The notes under the pieces: generated by a model
Told to the model about the DNA's origin: nothing
Database searches by the model: none
What the model saw: only the letters and a program-made list of their open reading frames with translations
In this document: piece by piece, positions 35,507-45,942 of the stretch
Layout: every line of letters starts with the position of its first letter
How positions within the stretch are numbered: the first letter of the stretch is position 1
DNA from: Rhodocyclaceae bacterium
Lineage (GTDB): Bacteria > Pseudomonadota > Gammaproteobacteria > Burkholderiales > Rhodocyclaceae
Direction of reading: 5' to 3'
Length of the DNA: 64,000 nt
Assembly (NCBI GenBank): GCA_016791115.1
Contig: JAEUNL010000054.1
Location: forward strand, 97,269 to 161,268
Position numbers and translations under genes: made by a program

Positions 35507-36161
35507 AAATCAACCCGCTGCCTCGCCACCCGACGACGACGCAGCCATCCCGCTCTCCGCGCTCCAGCACTGGTGCTACTGCCCGCGCCAATGCGCGCTG
35601 ATCCACGTCGAGCAGGCGTTTGCCGAGAACGTATTCACCCTGCGCGGGCAGGCGGTGCACAAGCGCGTCGACGAGCCGGGCGTGGAGGTGCGCGCCGGGT
35701 TGCGCATCGAGCGCGCGCTGCCGATCTGGAGCGAACGCCTGGGCCTGATCGGCAAGGCCGACGTGGTGGAGTTCGAACCGGACGGCACGCCTTATCCGGT
35801 GGAATACAAGCACGGCACGCGGCGCAAGGCGGGCTTCATCGCCGCCTGCGACGAGCTGCAGCTTGCCGCGCAGGCGCTGTGCCTGGAAGAGATGACGGGC
35901 CGGCCGGTGGAAGAGGGGGCCTTGTTCTACGCCAGCTCGAAGCGGCGGCGCATCGTTGCCATCACGCCTGCATTGCGTGCGCAGGTCGAGCAGGCGGTGG
36001 CCGGCGTGCGCGCGCTGATCGCTGCAGGCAGGTTGCCGCCGCCGGTGAATGACGAGCGCTGCCGCGCCTGCTCGCTGGTCGACCTGTGCCAGCCGCAAGC
36101 GATCGCGGCGCACGAGGCGCAGGCCGATCTGTGCCGTCATCTTTTCGATGCTGGGGACTGA
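35499..36161 (+). CDS. cas4: Cas4 nuclease (adaptation)
   Basis: A 220-residue RecB-type nuclease that selects and trims PAM-bearing prespacers. The iron-sulphur cysteines are present at the N-terminus (HWCYCPRQC, Cys28 and neighbours) and the C-terminus (ERCRACSLVDLC). The nuclease core appears in LIGKADVVEFEPDG and PVEYKHGTRRKAGF, followed by CDELQLAAQALCLEEM. The ATG at 35499 has no evident ribosome site and lies within the putative VapB operator. The gene is followed three bases later by cas1. Confidence 0.94.
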   Translation: MISNQPAASPPDDDAAIPLSALQHWCYCPRQCALIHVEQAFAENVFTLRGQAVHKRVDEPGVEVRAGLRIERALPIWSERLGLIGKADVVEFEPDGTPYPVEYKHGTRRKAGFIAACDELQLAAQALCLEEMTGRPVEEGALFYASSKRRRIVAITPALRAQVEQAVAGVRALIAAGRLPPPVNDERCRACSLVDLCQPQAIAAHEAQADLCRHLFDAGD

Positions 36162-36164
36162 TCC

Positions 36165-37193
36165 GTGCAACTGCTCAACACGCTTTACGTGACCACGCCG
36201 GAAAGCTATCTGCGGCTGGAGAACGACACCATCCGCATCGAGGTCGAGCGCGAGGTCAAGCTGCGAGTACCGCTGCATCATGTGGGTGCGGTGGTGTGCC
36301 TGGGCAACGTCGGGCTGTCGACGCCGCTGATGCACCGGCTGGCCGACGAGGGCGTGGCCCTGGTGCTGCTCGACGGCAACGGCCGCTTCAAGGCGCGCAT
36401 CGAGGGTGCGGTGTCGGGCAACGTGCTGTTGCGGCGGGCACAGCACGAGCGATCGACGGACACGACCTTCACCCTCGACACCGCGCGCGCCTGTGTCGCG
36501 GGCAAGATCCGGAATGCACGGCAGGTGTTGCTGCGCGGCGCGCGCGAAGCCAAGGCCGCAGAGGATACGGCGGCGATCACGCGCGGTGCGGACGATCTGG
36601 CCGCCAGCCTGCGCGCATTGCCGCAGGCGGCGGATCTGGATACCGTGCGCGGCGTCGAAGGCGAGGCGGCGCGCCAGTATTTCGGCGCGCTCAACCTGTT
36701 GGTGCGAGACGATGTACGGGATGCCTTTCGCATGGACGGCCGCACCCGCCGGCCGCCGCGCGACCGCATGAATGCGCTGCTCTCCTTCCTCTATTCGATG
36801 TGGATGAACGATTGCCGCTCGTCGCTCGAAGCGGCCGGGCTCGACCCGCAGGTCGGCTTTCTGCATGCATTGCGGCCGGGCAGGGCGGCGCTGGCGCTCG
36901 ATCTGATGGAAGAGTTCCGCCCGTTCGCCGACCGGCTGGCGCTGACGCTGATCAACCGCGCGCAGGTCGATGCCGACGACTTCGCCGAGCGTGAAGGCGG
37001 CGCCGTGCTGCTCGAAGGCGAGGCGCGCAGGGCGGTCGTCGTCGCCTACCAGGAGCGCAAGCAGGAGGAACTGACGCATCCGCTGCTTGCGCAGCCGGTC
37101 GCGCTCGGTTTGTTGCCGCTGATCCAGGCGCGGCTGCTGGCGCGCGCGATACGCGGCGAAACCGAGGGCTATTTGCCTTTCCTCGTGAGGTGA
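36165..37193 (+). CDS. cas1: Cas1 integrase (type I-C)
   Basis: A 342-residue integrase that inserts new spacers. It begins at a GTG with the usual LLNTLYVTTPESYLRLEND. It has the acidic metal ligands in VEGEAARQYFGALN and near RPGRAALALDLMEEFRP, and the basic segment RTRRPPRDRMNALLSFLYSM. The length is standard for type I-C. It lies between cas4 and cas2 with gaps of three bases on each side, forming a tight adaptation operon. Confidence 0.97.
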   Translation: MQLLNTLYVTTPESYLRLENDTIRIEVEREVKLRVPLHHVGAVVCLGNVGLSTPLMHRLADEGVALVLLDGNGRFKARIEGAVSGNVLLRRAQHERSTDTTFTLDTARACVAGKIRNARQVLLRGAREAKAAEDTAAITRGADDLAASLRALPQAADLDTVRGVEGEAARQYFGALNLLVRDDVRDAFRMDGRTRRPPRDRMNALLSFLYSMWMNDCRSSLEAAGLDPQVGFLHALRPGRAALALDLMEEFRPFADRLALTLINRAQVDADDFAEREGGAVLLEGEARRAVVVAYQERKQEELTHPLLAQPVALGLLPLIQARLLARAIRGETEGYLPFLVR

Positions 37194-37196
37194 AGC

Positions 37197-37487
37197 GTGC
37201 TGGTGATCGTGTGCTACGACGTGAATACCGAAACCAAGGCCGGGCGCCGCCGACTGCGTCGCGTCGCCAGGGTGTGCGAGAGCACCGGCCAGCGCGTGCA
37301 GAAATCGGTGTTCGAATGCCAGGTCGATCTGATGCAGATGGAAGAACTCGAGCGCCGCCTGCTCGCCGAGATCGACCTCGAGCAGGACTGCCTGCGCCTC
37401 TATCGCCTGCCCGACACGCGCGGCTGCGAAGTGCGTGAGCACGGTAACTTTCGGGCGACCGATTTCGATAGCCCGCTGGTAGTATGA
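37197..37487 (+). CDS. cas2: Cas2 (adaptation)
   Basis: A 96-residue ferredoxin-fold protein that forms the Cas1-Cas2 integration complex. It starts at a GTG with the classic first strand [21 protein letters not shown] and continues with [14 protein letters not shown] and LYRLPDTRG. It is the last cas gene, 183 bases before the first CRISPR repeat. Confidence 0.97.
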   Translation: MLVIVCYDVNTETKAGRRRLRRVARVCESTGQRVQKSVFECQVDLMQMEELERRLLAEIDLEQDCLRLYRLPDTRGCEVREHGNFRATDFDSPLVV

Positions 37488-37670
37488 GTCTGCGCGCGGA
37501 CTGCGAGTGATCGCCCTGTTCTCAGGCGGTTCGCGCGTGGGGTAGTTTCCGGAATATCAAGCAAAAAGTGGATTTCGAGGAATTGATGCCGCATATCTTG
37601 CCAGCCGCGCGCGAGGGTTCGCGCAACGCGCAGGTTTTGGGCAGCAGCATCATGCAGTTGTGCGCGAACG
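37488..37670 (+). promoter_or_regulatory. CRISPR leader region
   Basis: These 183 bases between cas2 and the first repeat hold no gene. The leader assignment follows from position, from repeat orientation (repeats end in ATTGAAAC away from it) and from the degenerate repeat lying at the far end of the array. An AT-richer patch with a partial IHF-like core (TATCAAGC) lies near 37555. No clear sigma70 promoter could be picked out. Confidence 0.7.
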
Positions 37671-40600
37671 GTCGCCCCTCGTGATCACGAGGGGCGTGGA
37701 TTGAAACGCCGCTGGCGGGGGCGGTGGCTGCGGTAGAGGACTGGTCGCCCCTCGTGATCACGAGGGGCGTGGATTGAAACATGCGGCGCCCGCCCATTAG
37801 CGGCAGAGCTTGCAGGTCGCCCCTCGTGATCACGAGGGGCGTGGATTGAAACCACCGTTAGGCCCTAGTCCCATCGCCCCACACTGCGTCGCCCCTCGTG
37901 ATCACGAGGGGCGTGGATTGAAACGACCCGCGCCCGCTGCGCCAGCTCGCCGCGCGGCGTCGCCCCTCGTGATCACGAGGGGCGTGGATTGAAACTTCCT
38001 TCGTCATTTCTCCCCTCCCCTTGCGCGGATGGGTCGCCCCTCGTGATCACGAGGGGCGTGGATTGAAACAGCCTGACGCAGCCCGTCGCCCGCAAGCCGC
38101 ACCGTCGCCCCTCGTGATCACGAGGGGCGTGGATTGAAACGAATTGTCCCGGGGTGATCCGGCAGAACTGCGGGGTCGCCCCTCGTGATCACGAGGGGCG
38201 TGGATTGAAACGGCGAGTCGAAAAAGCCCACCCCCACCCACAACGGTCGCCCCTCGTGATCACGAGGGGCGTGGATTGAAACCCGCGTAAAGGATGCTTT
38301 ACTCCCATCACCGATCAAGTCGCCCCTCGTGATCACGAGGGGCGTGGATTGAAACACGCCGTCGCCATCGCCCCCGGCCTCGCGAGCAAAGTCGCCCCTC
38401 GTGATCACGAGGGGCGTGGATTGAAACAGGACTGGTCTGGCGAATGGTTCGAGCTGCGCGCCGTCGCCCCTCGTGATCACGAGGGGCGTGGATTGAAACA
38501 GTTCGATGGTTTGGGCCAGCTTGTCCGGCTCACGTCGCCCCTCGTGATCACGAGGGGCGTGGATTGAAACGCCGATGGGGCGGGGGCCAATCAGCTCGTG
38601 ATCGGTCGCCCCTCGTGATCACGAGGGGCGTGGATTGAAACAATTTGCCAACGGAACCATTGTTGTCGGTCCCGCGTCGCCCCTCGTGATCACGAGGGGC
38701 GTGGATTGAAACCAGGAGCACCCAGATCATGGCAACAGTCGAGCAACGTCGCCCCTCGTGATCACGAGGGGCGTGGATTGAAACCACGGCGCGGTGGCGA
38801 GACGCCGCGCGCGCAGGCGGTCGCCCCTCGTGATCACGAGGGGCGTGGATTGAAACGCCTGCGCCCTGATCGGGTCGATCCTGTGGCTCGGCGGTCGCCC
38901 CTCGTGATCACGAGGGGCGTGGATTGAAACCTGCCGCGCGTGCTCGCGGCGCGCCTGAACGAGGGTCGCCCCTCGTGATCACGAGGGGCGTGGATTGAAA
39001 CATGATCCACACCGGGGTCTCAGCCATGGGCGGCCTGTCGCCCCTCGTGATCACGAGGGGCGTGGATTGAAACAGCTCTTCTTTTTGTTCGTCGAGTGCG
39101 CTCATGAGGACGTCGCCCCTCGTGATCACGAGGGGCGTGGATTGAAACCTCGACGGTTTCCGCGACGACGCCCTGATAGACGGTCGCCCCTCGTGATCAC
39201 GAGGGGCGTGGATTGAAACATGCGCGCCGTCGTGCCGCAGATCGAAAAGCTCAGTCGCCCCTCGTGATCACGAGGGGCGTGGATTGAAACCGCGCCGCGC
39301 CGCGCCCGGCGCATGTCGTGCTCCAGTCGCCCCTCGTGATCACGAGGGGCGTGGATTGAAACAGCCTGACGACGCCCGTCGCCCGCAAGCCGCACCGGTC
39401 GCCCCTCGTGATCACGAGGGGCGTGGATTGAAACACTAGCAAATTAGATTTGCTAGAAGTCGTACCAAAGTCGCCCCTCGTGATCACGAGGGGCGTGGAT
39501 TGAAACTATCTTAGCGTGTTGCCGTCAATTCGCGCTGCTGCGTCGCCCCTCGTGATCACGAGGGGCGTGGATTGAAACGAAACCTGGTCTGCGGTTTCGG
39601 CGATGATGCGCAGTGTCGCCCCTCGTGATCACGAGGGGCGTGGATTGAAACTTTCATGTCACCCTCCTTTCGCGCCACCATCTAAGTCGCCCCTCGTGAT
39701 CACGAGGGGCGTGGATTGAAACGCCGGCGCCAATACCGTCGGCATCACGTCGACCGGGTCGCCCCTCGTGATCACGAGGGGCGTGGATTGAAACCTCTAC
39801 AGTGTCTGGTATGGCTCTCCATCTTGCTGGTCGCCCCTCGTGATCACGAGGGGCGTGGATTGAAACGCAACGGCACCACGCGCAATCCCAAACGCGAAAC
39901 GTCGCCCCTCGTGATCACGAGGGGCGTGGATTGAAACGTCTCGCGCGGGCCCGGCACCTGGTACGGCGCCGGGTCGCCCCTCGTGATCACGAGGGGCGTG
40001 GATTGAAACTACGCCGCCAATCGCACGCTCGGCGGCGTCACGCTGTCGCCCCTCGTGATCACGAGGGGCGTGGATTGAAACGGAGAGGTCGGACGGCAGG
40101 TGCGGGCGCGAGAGCGGTCGCCCCTCGTGATCACGAGGGGCGTGGATTGAAACAGTCGCACCGGCGGCATCAGCCGCTGTTGCGCCTGGTCGCCCCTCGT
40201 GATCACGAGGGGCGTGGATTGAAACTCCGCAGCGTGATGGGTTGAATTGTCCGCCCGTATGCGTCGCCCCTCGTGATCACGAGGGGCGTGGATTGAAACG
40301 TCAATCGCGCCACCTACCGGCGCCTGTTCGACCGTCGCCCCTCGTGATCACGAGGGGCGTGGATTGAAACTCGCCCACCACGAGTTCGTCGCACGCATTC
40401 GCGGGTCGCCCCTCGTGATCACGAGGGGCGTGGATTGAAACTCGAAATCAACTCTCAACGGTTGAGCGGCGGCACGTCGCCCCTCGTGATCACGAGGGGC
40501 GTGGATTGAAACCTTGTAGGCGGTGACTTCCTTGGTCGGATCAACCGTCGCCCCTCGTGATCACGAGGGGCGTGGATTGAAACCCAGGTTTCGGCGAGGC

Positions 40601-42613
40601 GGTCGTTGACGAAGGTCTTGTCGCCCCTCGTGATCACGAGGGGCGTGGATTGAAACCTCTGCCCATCAACCCGCCGAATCGGCCCGCGTCTGTCGCCCCT
40701 CGTGATCACGAGGGGCGTGGATTGAAACTTTTGGTGACGGAGCGGCTCCCACTGGATCGGGGGTCGCCCCTCGTGATCACGAGGGGCGTGGATTGAAACT
40801 CGATCACGGCCTCGAGCGCATCGAGCACCTTGCGTCGCCCCTCGTGATCACGAGGGGCGTGGATTGAAACGATGTAGAGCTGGCCGCCGGCGAAGTCCTT
40901 GAAGGTCGCCCCTCGTGATCACGAGGGGCGTGGATTGAAACATGTGCGGCCACAAGTGCGCCGCCACCTCCTTGGGTCGCCCCTCGTGATCACGAGGGGC
41001 GTGGATTGAAACGATGGTGTGCATGCGGTCGATGCCATCCGCTTTGCGTCGCCCCTCGTGATCACGAGGGGCGTGGATTGAAACTGGCGCGATGCCGGAC
41101 TTGCTTACACCCTGCGCCGCGTCGCCCCTCGTGATCACGAGGGGCGTGGATTGAAACGTCAATGGCGGCGGCGCGGGTTTGCCACTGCATGTTGGTCGCC
41201 CCTCGTGATCACGAGGGGCGTGGATTGAAACTCGCCGAGGCGCGGCGGGCAAAGGACGATCGCGTGTGTCGCCCCTCGTGATCACGAGGGGCGTGGATTG
41301 AAACATTCACCTGCTGCTCAACGCCGACGACATGGCGCGGTGTCGCCCCTCGTGATCACGAGGGGCGTGGATTGAAACGGCGGCGAGGGGCTGACGCAGT
41401 CGCCGCGCACGCAGGTCGCCCCTCGTGATCACGAGGGGCGTGGATTGAAACAGTCGAAGCGTTTTCAGCCAGCGCCTCGACCACGCGTCGCCCCTCGTGA
41501 TCACGAGGGGCGTGGATTGAAACGCACCTCGAGCGGGGGGTAGGTAGTGGGTTTGGGGGGTCGCCCCTCGTGATCACGAGGGGCGTGGATTGAAACATGA
41601 CGATCAGATCGAGCACGGCGACGAAGTTGTGCGTCGCCCCTCGTGATCACGAGGGGCGTGGATTGAAACTACGGCTTGGGGGGTGAGAAACAGCGCGATG
41701 ACCAGGGTCGCCCCTCGTGATCACGAGGGGCGTGGATTGAAACTCGACCGCTACGCGCTCGTCTACGGGCAAAAGGGGTCGCCCCTCGTGATCACGAGGG
41801 GCGTGGATTGAAACGGCGGCGAGGTATTGGGCCGGGCCGCGGTTGCCGCGTCGCCCCTCGTGATCACGAGGGGCGTGGATTGAAACCAGCTACGAGGGAG
41901 GAGACGCAGGAAGACAAAACCCGTCGCCCCTCGTGATCACGAGGGGCGTGGATTGAAACCGTATCGCAGAAGTAACACTTCAAATGGCACCCGGGTCGCC
42001 CCTCGTGATCACGAGGGGCGTGGATTGAAACTCCTCTTTACTTTTTTTGGCGTATATCTGAGAAGTAGGTCGCCCCTCGTGATCACGAGGGGCGTGGATT
42101 GAAACGGCCAGTTGCGGGCATGGTTGCCCGCGAAGCACGGCCGTCGCCCCTCGTGATCACGAGGGGCGTGGATTGAAACAGCGCCGATGACGACAGCAAG
42201 TCGCGCGGGCGCTTCGTCGCCCCTCGTGATCACGAGGGGCGTGGATTGAAACGCTCGGTATGGTCGAGCGTATACCGGGTGACGTGCCAGTCGCCCCTCG
42301 TGATCACGAGGGGCGTGGATTGAAACTCGCCAACACAAAGCGGCGCGTGACGGGCGGGTTGGTCGCCCCTCGTGATCACGAGGGGCGTGGATTGAAACTT
42401 GTCAGCGAAATCGACGGATGCATCAATCGGCGGTCGCCCCTCGTGATCACGAGGGGCGTGGATTGAAACTGTTACGGTGCGCCACGGCATGACCGGGGTG
42501 TTCCTGTCGCCCCTCGTGATCACGAGGGGCGTGGATTGAAACAAACGGAATACGGGCGCGAGTTACCCCGCGCCCGGTCGCCCCTCGTGATAAGGGAGGG
42601 CGTGGGTCGCAAC
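37671..42613 (+). CRISPR. Type I-C CRISPR array, 69 repeats and 68 spacers
   Basis: I located 69 repeat starts from 37671 to 42577. The repeat is 37 bases: it starts GTCGCCCCTC, ends GTGGATTGAAAC, and contains GCCCCTCGTGA followed directly by its own reverse complement, a 22-bp perfect palindrome. Unit lengths of 71-75 give spacers of 34-38 bases. The first 68 repeats look identical. The last (42577-42613) is degenerate in the middle and 3' part (GATAAGGGAGGGCG, ending TCGCAAC), marking the leader-distal, oldest end. The 3' part fits the 11-base type I-C crRNA handle TGGATTGAAAC. Spacers 6 and 24 are near duplicates. The array is uninterrupted. Confidence 0.99.
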
Positions 42614-42634
42614 GCCAGAATGGCGGCACGGTGC

Positions 42635-42916
42635 AAGGCGCATCCAGCGGTCATTTCCGGCAGGGCATGCCGCACAGGGGCGTGGACAGTCGGCCTTGGC
42701 GATGCCGTGCCCAAGGCCAAGCATCCGCGGCCCCCAGGCTGGGTCATTCACGCGTGATCTCCTCGCCTGGTTCCGCGCCGGGCTTCTTCTTCAGCCGATA
42801 GCTCAGCTGCGGGCGCGTGATGCCGAGCAGGCGCGCGGCGCCGGCCAGATTGCCCTCGGCGCGCGCCACCGAGGCCTTGAGCAGCAGATCCTCGAGCGCG
42901 TCGAGCGAGAGGCCGG
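42635..42916. repeat. Direct repeat, right copy (dmpR 3' end plus downstream DNA)
   Basis: This 282-base partner of 27541-27824 begins only 21 bases after the last CRISPR repeat and runs into the 3' end of the intact dmpR gene. The non-coding part is less well conserved than the coding part. Confidence 0.9.
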
Positions 42917-44453
42917 AGCCCATCACCGCGTCGACCAGCGCATCGTGCCTGACAGCGGCGCCGCGATCTTCGAGCGCGCCCGACATGCCGATGCCGGTTT
43001 CCTCGGCATGCAGTTCCTCGAGTGTGGTGAAGAGGTGATTGGCCTCGATCCAGCCGTCATGGGGCGCGAGGATCACGCCGCGCTCGATCATGTTCTCGAG
43101 TTCGCGGATGTTGCCCGGCCAGGAATGCGACTTGAGCGCCTTGAGCCCGCGGTCGGTCACGCCCTGCACGTGCTTGCCGTGGATGGCGTTGAATTTTTTC
43201 ACCATCCCCTCGACCAGCGGCGGAATATCGGCAATGCGCTCGCGCAGCGGTGGAATCTGGATCGGGTACACATTGAGGCGGTAGTACAGGTCGGCGCGAA
43301 AGCGGCCGTCCTTCACCGCTTGCGCGAGGTCGACGTTGGTGGCGGTGACCAGGCGCACGTTGATCTTGCGCGTGCGCTCGTCGCCGAGGCGCTCGATCTC
43401 GCCTTCCTGCAGTACGCGCAGCAATTTCGCCTGGGCGTTGAGCGGCATCTCGCCGATTTCATCGAGGAACAGCGTGCCGCCGTCGGCGCGTTCGAACTTG
43501 CCGGCGCGCGAGGCGTGCGCGCCGGTGTAGGCGCCTTTCTCGACGCCGAACAGTTCCGATTCGATCAGGTCGTGCGGCATCGCCGCGCAGTTCACCGCGA
43601 CGAAGGGGCCGTCCTTGCGCGGGCTCATCTGATGCAGGGCGCGCGCGAAGCGCTCCTTGCCGACGCCGGTCTCGCCAAGAAGCAGAACGGTTACCGTGGT
43701 GCCGGCCGCACGCAGGATCAGGTCGTAGGCGCGCTTGAAGCCGAGCGAGGCGCCAATCAGGTTGGGCGTCGCGTGCTGCCCGATGATGGAATGGCGCAAT
43801 ACGTCGACTTCGCTGTGCAATTCGAGCAGGCGCGTCACAACGGCGTCGGGATGGTCCTCGTAATAGGGCGTGTAGCGTTCGGCGTCGGGCCATTCCTCGA
43901 CCGGTTTGCCGACGATGCGGCAGTGGTTGGTGCCGCAGGCGGCGCACTCGACTTCCTTGAACAGCACGAAGCGGCCCATGAAGCCCGAGGTGTAGCCCGA
44001 CGCGTAGCCGATCTGCATCCAGCACACCGGCTGGTCGGCGTGGCCGAACTCCCGCTCGTGGCATTCGGCCTCCCACGAGTTCTCCCACAGGAACTCGCCG
44101 TCGAACCGGCCACTCACCGCATCCATCTCGAGGCGGATCGGCGTTACCTGCACGCTGCCCTCGAGCATGTGCAGCTGGGGGCCGACGAAAAACGATTCGA
44201 TCGCGTTTTGATCGGGGCGGATCTTGCGTGCGAGTTCCGCGTCACGCATGCCCGATTCGTAACCCATGCGCGTGAGGATGCGGCGCGCCTGTTCGATGCC
44301 GACCGACTTGATCAGTTCGCGGCGCAACGCCGACATCGCCGCCGTATGCAGCAGCAGCATGCGGTTCTCGGCCAGCCAGATCAGTCCGTCCTCGGACGAG
44401 AAGCGGACCAATCGCCGCAGGTCGTTGTTCTGCGGGTACTTGTACGACACCAT
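42744..44453 (-). CDS. dmpR: DmpR/MopR-type phenol-responsive sigma54 activator
   Basis: A 569-residue regulator. The N-terminal XylR_N/V4R sensor domain spans ~1-210 and keeps the zinc-site pattern of phenol sensors ([12 protein letters not shown] then [11 protein letters not shown]). A short linker leads to an AAA+ domain (~235-470) with Walker [17 protein letters not shown], the sigma54-contact loop GAYTGA, Walker [14 protein letters not shown] and R-finger region [16 protein letters not shown]. The C-terminal Fis-type helix-turn-helix is [17 protein letters not shown]. The ATG at 44453 has an AGGAG site. Phenol binding should relieve repression of the ATPase and activate the divergent catabolic operon. 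Confidence 0.95.
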   Translation of the reverse strand: MVSYKYPQNNDLRRLVRFSSEDGLIWLAENRMLLLHTAAMSALRRELIKSVGIEQARRILTRMGYESGMRDAELARKIRPDQNAIESFFVGPQLHMLEGSVQVTPIRLEMDAVSGRFDGEFLWENSWEAECHEREFGHADQPVCWMQIGYASGYTSGFMGRFVLFKEVECAACGTNHCRIVGKPVEEWPDAERYTPYYEDHPDAVVTRLLELHSEVDVLRHSIIGQHATPNLIGASLGFKRAYDLILRAAGTTVTVLLLGETGVGKERFARALHQMSPRKDGPFVAVNCAAMPHDLIESELFGVEKGAYTGAHASRAGKFERADGGTLFLDEIGEMPLNAQAKLLRVLQEGEIERLGDERTRKINVRLVTATNVDLAQAVKDGRFRADLYYRLNVYPIQIPPLRERIADIPPLVEGMVKKFNAIHGKHVQGVTDRGLKALKSHSWPGNIRELENMIERGVILAPHDGWIEANHLFTTLEELHAEETGIGMSGALEDRGAAVRHDALVDAVMGSGLSLDALEDLLLKASVARAEGNLAGAARLLGITRPQLSYRLKKKPGAEPGEEITRE

Positions 44454-44602
44454 GCAACGTCTCCTGTCGCTCCGGTGTGCGTGGACGCCGGACATCCCGA
44501 CGGAATGCTGCACCGCACCGAAAGTCTCGTGTTTCGCCGTCCTAGTTCGGCACCGGCCGTTGCGGTCAGCGGGCGGCGGACGATGGGGCGGTGAACGCAG
44601 TC

Positions 44603-44649
44603 TAGATGATTTCATCACTCGCGGGATGAGCAGATGATGAATTGATCAA
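44603..44649 (+). promoter_or_regulatory. Paired DmpR upstream activating sites, set A
   Basis: ATGATGAATTGATCAA at 44634-44649 matches the DmpR/XylR-type site TTGATCAATTGATCAA at 14 of 16 positions. A weaker site, TAGATGATTTCATCAC at 44603-44618 (11 of 16), starts exactly 31 bases earlier, three helical turns. Both lie upstream of the -24/-12 element at 44725, in the dmpR/catechol dioxygenase intergenic region. Confidence 0.7.
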
Positions 44650-44724
44650 TCGAACGGAGAGGGCGGATAAACGGGCGCGCCGCAAGCCGCTATTTTGTCG
44701 AGATTTTGGCAAAATATCGAGGCC

Positions 44725-44738
44725 GGCACGGTTCTTGG
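44725..44738 (+). promoter_or_regulatory. Sigma54 (-24/-12) promoter for the first catechol 2,3-dioxygenase
   Basis: GGCAC-N5-TTGG fits the consensus TGGCAC-N5-TTGC with a good -24 element and one change at -12. It is about 75 bases downstream of the stronger UAS and about 130 bases before the start codon. Confidence 0.7.
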
Positions 44739-44870
44739 TATATGCTGGCTGTGCCGCATTCGACCCAACAGAGGGAATCCTGCGTGGAGTTCCGGCGAGT
44801 GCGGAGGAAAAAGGACGGACGCGTCTGTGTGCAATGCAGCAGACGCGGCACATTACAAACAGGAGACAAG

Positions 44871-45797
44871 ATGGCACTCACCGGCGTACTTCGGCCCGGC
44901 CACGTCGCACTTCGCGTGCTCGACATGGACGCGGCAGTCAACCATTACGGCAACGTTCTCGGCCTCATCGAAACAGGCCGCGACGCACAGGGTCGCGTGT
45001 ATTTCAAGGCGTGGGACGAACATGATCACCACAGCGTGGTGCTGCGCACGGCCGATCGGCCGGGCATGGACTACATGGGCTGGCGCGTCGACAGCGTGGC
45101 CACGCTGAAGAAGCTCGCGCAGGATGTCGAAGCCTCGGGCCTCGCGACGGACATGAAGTGGATTGCCGCCGGTGAACAGCTGCACTGCGGCGAGCGCTTC
45201 CGCTTCACGGTGCCGACCGGGCACGTGATGGAACTCTTCGCCGAGAAGGACAAGGTTGGCAACGGCATGCCCTACGTCAATCCCGATCCGTGGCCGGACG
45301 GACTGAAGGGCATGGCGCCGACGCGCTTCGATCACTGCCTGGTATATGGCGACGACCTCGACGGCAGCGTCAAGTTGTTCCGCGAGGTGCTCGGCTTCAC
45401 GCTGGCCGAGCAGGTGATGGCCGGCGAACTGATGATCGGCGCCTTTCTCACCTGTTCGAACAAGGCGCACGACATCGCCTTCATCCGCCACGGCGAGAAG
45501 GGCAAGTTCCACCACTGTTCGTTCATCCTCGACGGTTGGAGCGATGTGCTGCGCGCTGCAGACATCATTTCCAAGAAGGATGTGTCGCTCGATATCGGGC
45601 CGACGCGTCACGGCATCACGCGCGGCGAAACGATCTACTTCTTCGACCCGTCCGGCAACCGCAACGAAGTGTTCTCTGGCGGCTACATCTCGTACCCGGA
45701 CAAGCCGACCATCACCTGGAAGGCCGAGGACATCGGCAAGGCGATCTTCTATCACGACCGCAAATTGAACGAAGCCTTCCTGAACGTGATTACCTGA
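44871..45797 (+). CDS. dmpB: Catechol 2,3-dioxygenase (extradiol), copy 1
   Basis: A 308-residue type I extradiol dioxygenase with two vicinal-oxygen-chelate domains. The Fe(II) ligands are in the C-terminal half: His in [10 protein letters not shown], His in [10 protein letters not shown] and Glu in [11 protein letters not shown]. The active-site His/Tyr region is [20 protein letters not shown]. It opens the catechol ring in meta to give 2-hydroxymuconic semialdehyde. The start ATG has an AGGAGA site. Being the first gene downstream of the dmpR-divergent sigma54 promoter, and upstream of the hydroxylase, is unlike the classical dmp order, where it follows dmpQ. Confidence 0.95.
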   Translation: MALTGVLRPGHVALRVLDMDAAVNHYGNVLGLIETGRDAQGRVYFKAWDEHDHHSVVLRTADRPGMDYMGWRVDSVATLKKLAQDVEASGLATDMKWIAAGEQLHCGERFRFTVPTGHVMELFAEKDKVGNGMPYVNPDPWPDGLKGMAPTRFDHCLVYGDDLDGSVKLFREVLGFTLAEQVMAGELMIGAFLTCSNKAHDIAFIRHGEKGKFHHCSFILDGWSDVLRAADIISKKDVSLDIGPTRHGITRGETIYFFDPSGNRNEVFSGGYISYPDKPTITWKAEDIGKAIFYHDRKLNEAFLNVIT

Positions 45798-45822
45798 TAC
45801 GAACAGCGGGGCAGGGACGGGG

Positions 45823-45869
45823 TTCACCAAATCGTCACCACCGCAATGCGCGGTGAATCAGATGATCAA
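45823..45869 (+). promoter_or_regulatory. Paired DmpR upstream activating sites, set B
   Basis: TGAATCAGATGATCAA at 45854-45869 matches the DmpR-type consensus at 12 of 16 positions. A weaker match, TTCACCAAATCGTCAC, starts 31 bases earlier at 45823. They lie in the 220-base gap between the dioxygenase and dmpK, upstream of a -24/-12 element. The 45823 site alone would not be convincing; the spacing shared with set A supports it. Confidence 0.55.
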
Positions 45870-45942
45870 GCGAGCCCCACCCGAAATGTCGGCAACGAAA
45901 GCAGCGGAGCAAAAAATTGTCGACATTTCAGGTGCTTGAGAA

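Noticed and set aside
27825..37670. Missing cas6 as a sign of a defective CRISPR system
   Set aside because: Type I-C uses Cas5 for processing, so the gene set is complete without cas6.
37810..42547. Many open frames inside the CRISPR array with repeating MITRGD, SIHAPRDHEGR or VAPRDHEGRGLK peptides
   Set aside because: They are translations of the 37-bp repeat, which stays open in several frames. They have no ribosome sites and are not genes.
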